Shown here: positions 36,801-42,800 of the stretch, one piece after another
Position numbering within the stretch: position 1 is the first letter of the stretch
Layout of the letters: every line of letters begins with the position of its first letter
DNA from: Trichobilharzia szidati
Taxonomy: Eukaryota > Platyhelminthes > Trematoda > Strigeidida > Schistosomatidae
Length of the DNA: 64,000 nt
Assembly: GCA_944472155.2 (NCBI GenBank)
Contig: OX235271.1
Location: 43,884,633 to 43,948,632, forward strand
Direction of reading: 5' to 3'
The notes under the pieces: model-generated
What the model was told of the DNA's origin: nothing
Databases searched by the model: none
What the model saw: the letters and a program-made list of their open reading frames with translations, nothing else
Position numbers and translations under genes: made by a program

Positions 36801-39800
36801 GAATCCTAGCTGGTTAAGCAGTCATCATTCCTCGATTTTTATGATCCCGAAATACATCTCATATTTTTGACGATCTATTAAGAGTTTTGATTTGTCTCTG
36901 GTCTCAGTCGAACAAGTACTTTGAGAGTTATATGACTAAATAATTGCGTTTGTATACAGCGTATCTTGTGTCACCGTAAACATTCTCCATCTCCTAAAAT
37001 CCCTATAGCTTCAGCTATAGTTAGGAAAAGTAATTGCGTAGCTTTAGGTGGTTTGTTTGGCTCATCTCTTTTGAAAGGACTTCAATGCCGAAACCCTACA
37101 CATCAATCACCCGACTAGACCTATACTGACACGGTGCATTTAAGATAAGTAATGCATGATAACCACATCAATGTGTGGAGCTAGCTATAAAGACCGTACT
37201 CCGACGACCGACGGTAAGAACAATGTCTGAACAAGCTCTTTTTGAATACAAAGTTCTGGTTGAGTTGGTTTTATTGCAACAGCTTCGGTTGTATGTAAAA
37301 GACATAAGCGAACTGTGCGTGATAATAACTTCGGAATGCGGTATATTTGTTAGCGTCAGTGCGAGGTACCGTATATACCAAGTGTGATAGAAATGAACTT
37401 TTTATGCATTTATTTCCACCCTTTGTGAACCGACCTGGTAAATATTATCGAATCCGTAGACAAACCTGCCTAATCGCATGCCACATATAATTTGAACCAC
37501 AGGAATAGTTAAAACGGTATACGCATGAGAAGGATCTAAGATTAAGCAAGATGTCCTTCAGTTTCTGGATGAACATTAGATAGCTATCGAAGGATAAGAA
37601 TAAATGTACAGAGTAAAAAGCCCTCTTTATCGCTCTGGTCAGACGTTAGTATAGAACTACCGTAGGAGTATCACCCTTGAATTGTAGATGCAAAAAATAA
37701 TGGGTTTTTTTTCCCATCATTTCGACAATATTTATGTATCTGTCAATAAGTCATCATCTTTTTTGTCTTTCAAATAAAATAGGCCTTACTGTAGAAAATA
37801 TTCTGCGTTTAACATTGTTGTGTGGAAGTGATTATACACATGGAATCGATCAAGTTGGTCCAGTCACAGCAATTGAAATACTCAGTGAATTCGGTGAAGT
37901 AGATGATTCATTGAATGCTGAAATGAATAATTGGCTTCATGGTAAATGTAAACCTTCAGAAGAATTGCTTCAGAATATTCTTAAACCACTGGAACAATTT
38001 ACGTAAGTTTTCATGAATGTTAACCAACAGCAGTTATGTTGTCCGAAGCTTGTTTATATGTTTATTGATGGAGTGCTTGGTTTGTTTAGTAGAGTAATTG
38101 TCGAGAAACTACATTTCCATAATAAATTTTAGGACTCAGTGAGCGGAAATCTGTTATGTTCATTATCATTGATTGACAAATCATGTTTGTTAACTGATTC
38201 TTAACACTTAAGTTCATGGTAATGCTGTTATCTGACCTATAGACCTCATCTGCTGGTGTAGTTTATAGCAAAACGACGTTTTATTGCGAAGAGAAAGATA
38301 AATAGATCGTGGTCTTATTCAGTCAATCAACAACCGCCTTATATGGAACTTTTTTTTATTCCTTCACGTTCCTAGTGGAACATAGGGCTTGAAGTTTCTG
38401 TAGCAGCGTTTATTTTTACAGGACGGGGTTGCTAGCCTCATGCCCAACCTTTCCTCTTTACCAGCTTTTTATTGCTGGTTTAGCGAGGTGAAGGAGTGTG
38501 TCGAACCCCGGACCATGTGCATGGTCAGCGAGCGTCCCAACCCCTGTGCCACCGACGCATATGGAAATTTTACTCTCCTTCAAATAAGAAAATAGTGAAA
38601 TGGTTTGCGAATAGTGCTCATGGAATTTTGAGTTGCCTAGTGTTTTGAAGAGATACAGATGTGTTTCACTGACTTAAGCATTCGACTTTCAATCAGTGGG
38701 TCCAAGGTCCGACTCTCTCTCCACCTACTTCAACCTGGATGGTAGTACCATCCAATCTTCATACAATAAGTGTGGCTCTTAGCCTATCAGGCGTCGGTGG
38801 CACAGTGGTTAGGACGCTCGCCCACCATGTACATGGTCCGGGGTTTGATCCCCGGCCGACGCACTCCTTTACCTCTCTAAGCCAGAAATAATGCTGGTAA
38901 AGAGGAAAGGTTGGCCATGAGGCTAGCAACCCCATCCTGTAAAACTGAACACTGCTACAGAAACGTCAAGCCACTAGCTTGAGGCCCTATGTTCCACTAG
39001 GAACGTGAAGGAAAAAAATAGCCTATCAGACAGAAAATCTGTTCCTAGTAACTGTAAGATCAAAGAAGAAGTGGTTTGTAATTATTATGCTAATTCACTC
39101 TTGAATTTCCAGATATTTTTCATACTATGGAGTTTTTACAAAACAAATTATTTTATCTAGAAATTGGTGGCAAGCAAATCGTTCTCAAGATTCTTTACAA
39201 TCAAAGAAAATAGTGAAAGTGCCTGAATCAAGTCCAGTTAGGCGTCGTTGGATTAATTTGAAACCGTCGCCTGGTAGGTGAACACTTTAGTATTTCATTT
39301 GGGTATTTGAAAATTTTGAACTATCGATCTTAACTGTTTTATAATTTCGTTTCGTATTTATTCTTGGTTAATTCTACAATGGAATCATTTTAGCACTTCT
39401 ACAGTCAGCTACACTTCGTTTCGGCCGTTTATCATCCAGCTATAAGTGTAATTGGAAAGGATGTTTAAACCTACAACAGGTCAAGACCAGTTTACCTCTA
39501 AAAATGTTTAAATGTGAGAGTCAAAAATCTCTCTCTGACAAGTTTTGTTCTCTGATCATTCGAGCTTCTAAGAAAGAAGAAAAAGCCACTTGTAATTAGG
39601 AGCATAAAATGAAACTAGCATGGTATCTAAGATCTAAGGGCTATCTGATATCTGCCGAATCATTAAGTCCAGGAAAGCGAATACGCTTGACTTTCGGACT
39701 GTGATATAATAATGATTGACTTCCACCCATTAGAAAGCTTTCAATGCAAATATAGAGTCACAAATGTCGGGGATGTGTTATATTACTAACCAGAAGGAGT

Positions 39801-42800
39801 ATTCTGTCGTTGTCTGTTTGTGATGTTATGATGTACGGCAACTGAAACTAGCGCACTTCGATGTGGATCTACGCACATTTCCACCAGAAGGTGTTGTATT
39901 TCTGCTAATACAGTTATTTTGTATGCATACTCGATGGTCTAGTAAGGGATCTCTGGAAGTGGGTTGTAAACAGGATCACTTCAATCAGTAGGAAAGATGT
40001 ATTCGTATTTGGTTAGCTTGACTAATAACCTGAATATTTTAGTAAGCTAGGTTGACAATATACTTCCGGTAAACTAGAGATATTGCTCCATCAGCTTGAA
40101 TGGTTGTGTGATTGATTACAAGATGAAAAGTTGAGGTCATTTTGTTGGTAGTTATATTAGACGATGACTTGAATAACAAGTGGGTTCATTGAGTAATTGA
40201 CAATGTTTAGGCATTGAATATCTCCGTCCTCCTTTATGGCTGTGAGACCTGGCCATTGAGAGTGGAAGACATGAAAAGATTATCTGTCTTTGATCATAGG
40301 TGCCTGCATTCTATCTCCCGCATGAAGTGGTATAATAAGGTGAGCAATAGTGAGGTTAGGCATAGGTCGAGTGCTAGGTAAGGAGGGGAAATCAGTCGAC
40401 GAAACGGTGAAATTACATCGACTGAGATGGTTAGGACATGTGTTACGTATGCCTAGTCATCGCCTTCCTCGACAATGGGCAATGTTAACTGATATAGGGT
40501 CAGGCTGGAAAAGAGCTAGCGGCGGTCAAACCAAAACACGGCACCAGTCAATGAAATCTACAACAGTTAGTCTAAGTCACGTAGGAAGGTGTAGACTTCC
40601 TGGTTGGGGTCCCCGCGACGGTAAAAACCAATGGTTGGAAACAATCGGTGACATGGCTCAAAATCGTTCTCAGTGGCGCAGATGCATCCACTCCTTGTGA
40701 CTTATGATTTCCAATTAAACTGTTTTGTTCTTCGTTATTACTATTCCTTTGTCTCACATCTCTGTTTACTGTCTCTAATATGCATTTCTCCTACTTTCTT
40801 CTCTTGCTTTGTGTGCCACATGGAGTGTCGCGGCTTGAACTGCCGCACATATGTGCAAAGTTCTATGTCGAGAACAGACAGACATGGTGTGTTTCGTAAA
40901 GACTGATTTTTTAACCAAGAATCTAAGAGGAAAGTTGTGTCAGTTTGCCGTAACTGAAAAGGTCAAAGAATACTTAACACAAACAACGATTTAGAGTTTT
41001 GGGCTTTGATGAAGTGTATCCTTCACTTAAAAGTCTTTACAATCTGCATTAGTGAGTTACTTGCACGTTGACAGTAGTAATCTAAAGATTTACCAGAGCC
41101 CATTTCAGCTTCTTGCTATGATAAGACCTAGAAGGATAATTTTCCTAACCAGCTTAATTTATGAGATATGCAGATATGGTCATAATATCAAGTAGTAGGG
41201 GTAGTAAAATCTGAGAAAATCAATATAAATTAAAATGCAGCAAACTACAGGTAATTATTTTTTCCTGACGAAATGTTAAGAGTTTGTGTTCACCAATTCA
41301 ACAGAATTTAGCATGTCTTTTTTTATCGCTTCCTTTGGTTTCAGGATTTCCAGATGGTCGTATTGCTCGCGCCTATTTGCAGCCGAATGTCAAAACTGAT
41401 ATTCCACCATTCGAGTGGGAACTACCTCGTGTACCATTACTGGTCAAATATCCTTTTTTTCTAAGAAAAATTGTTATATAATTATTAATTTATGGCGTAG
41501 AAATCACAGTGTCATGTTTAGATTCATCTATTGCATCAAGTGACTTTTATCGTGCGTTGATTCTAATAGGCCGTCGTACTGCCTTGTGATTATTTGCTTA
41601 GTAGTAATGACCCATCTTTGTCGAATCAACCGAGGTTACAACTCGGTTTTTTTCTTTACTTCGCTAGGCGTATCCCCTCCTGATTATGCACAAAAACTGT
41701 ATATTTATATGTCAAATCTCTTGTGCTCACCTAATCCTTACAGGTTAATTAACTGGTGCTTGAGAAGACAAGAATGAAACTACAATTGAGTGGGAATTAA
41801 AGAATCTAAGTAGCTTTTTGATAAATTAATAGGTAAACGGAGTGATTTAATGGAGTGCTGTACTGAGATTAACTTATAAATAGAGATTGAATTCACAATA
41901 TTTCTTCAGAAATTGAATACTCCTCTCAAATTTGTTCATGATAGAACATTTGTACACCTTCAAGCAACCAGTTTGACAGAACAGACATAAATATTTTTCC
42001 AGTTTGACCACGGATTGATATCAGTTAGAGAACGATTGAAAACCAGCGAGTATTGGACAGCTGTTTCATCCTAGTTTGGGAATTATCGGCAGTACGCACC
42101 CACCACCAGGGTGCGAACCCAGGATCTCCCAGGTTACAAAGCAAGCTCGTAAACCATTCAGTCACTGGGACCCGACTCAATGGCCCATGAATTCTAACTT
42201 CTCCTGGGCTCGAAACTCAGTGGGTGTGTACTACCGATGATTCCCGAACGAGAATGAAACAGCTGTCCAGTACTCCCCTGATTTTCAAGGAATCTCTAAC
42301 TCATATCAACCTCTGGTCAAAGTTGAAAAACAAACCTAATCCTCACAGATCAACTCTTGAAAGTAAATATTTTTGTTGTGCTCTTTGCAAACTATTCGTA
42401 GATAGACCTGGTTGACAAATATAGCACAGTAGTATACGTGGGAGAGGTTTAGCACTTGATATTTCTACATCTCTTCTGAAAGGTACAGTAAATCTTAACG
42501 ATGAAAATCTGCGAAAGCATTATTTCAGCGAAATTAATCAATGTACTAGCATAATTATGATAGGCATGTTTTTCCAAATAAGTTAATTATTAACTACTGT
42601 GGATAAAACATTTGTGGCCTTTCAAACAAATTTTATAAATGATACTACTATTTATCCTTAGTCTTTTCTTTACGCATGTGAATGCTTCGTTGGGATGGAG
42701 TGCTGAAAAAACAGAAGCTTTGCTAGCTTCTGTACTGAAACACAGACAAACTATGGAACTTGGAAATCCTGAAAAACTTCTCACATCTAAAGCACTCATA

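Larger units (their letters stand above)
34219..37782 (+). other. XPG intron 9 (3.6 kb)
   Basis: The intron contains LINE-C (34565-35370) and a Penelope-like tail (35495-36330). 36340-37780 holds no recognised feature. Confidence 0.75.
38003..39112 (+). other. XPG intron 10 with an inverted SINE pair
   Basis: The intron holds two copies of SINE family 1 in opposite orientation (38345-38565 and 38787-39018) with a family 3 SINE between them (38650-38770). Confidence 0.8.
41490..42661 (+). other. XPG intron 12 with inverted SINE pair
   Basis: The intron contains a minus-strand and a plus-strand hammerhead-type SINE at 42000-42345. No clear micro-exon was found by eye between exons 12 and 13. 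Confidence 0.7.

Noticed and set aside
37175..37387. A possible extra XPG exon
   Set aside because: The frame has no similarity to XPG between exons 9 and 10, which join in phase without it.
38787..38862. A genuine tRNA gene
   Set aside because: The acceptor and T stems fold perfectly, but the D and anticodon arms do not, and the unit continues into a SINE body found in other copies.
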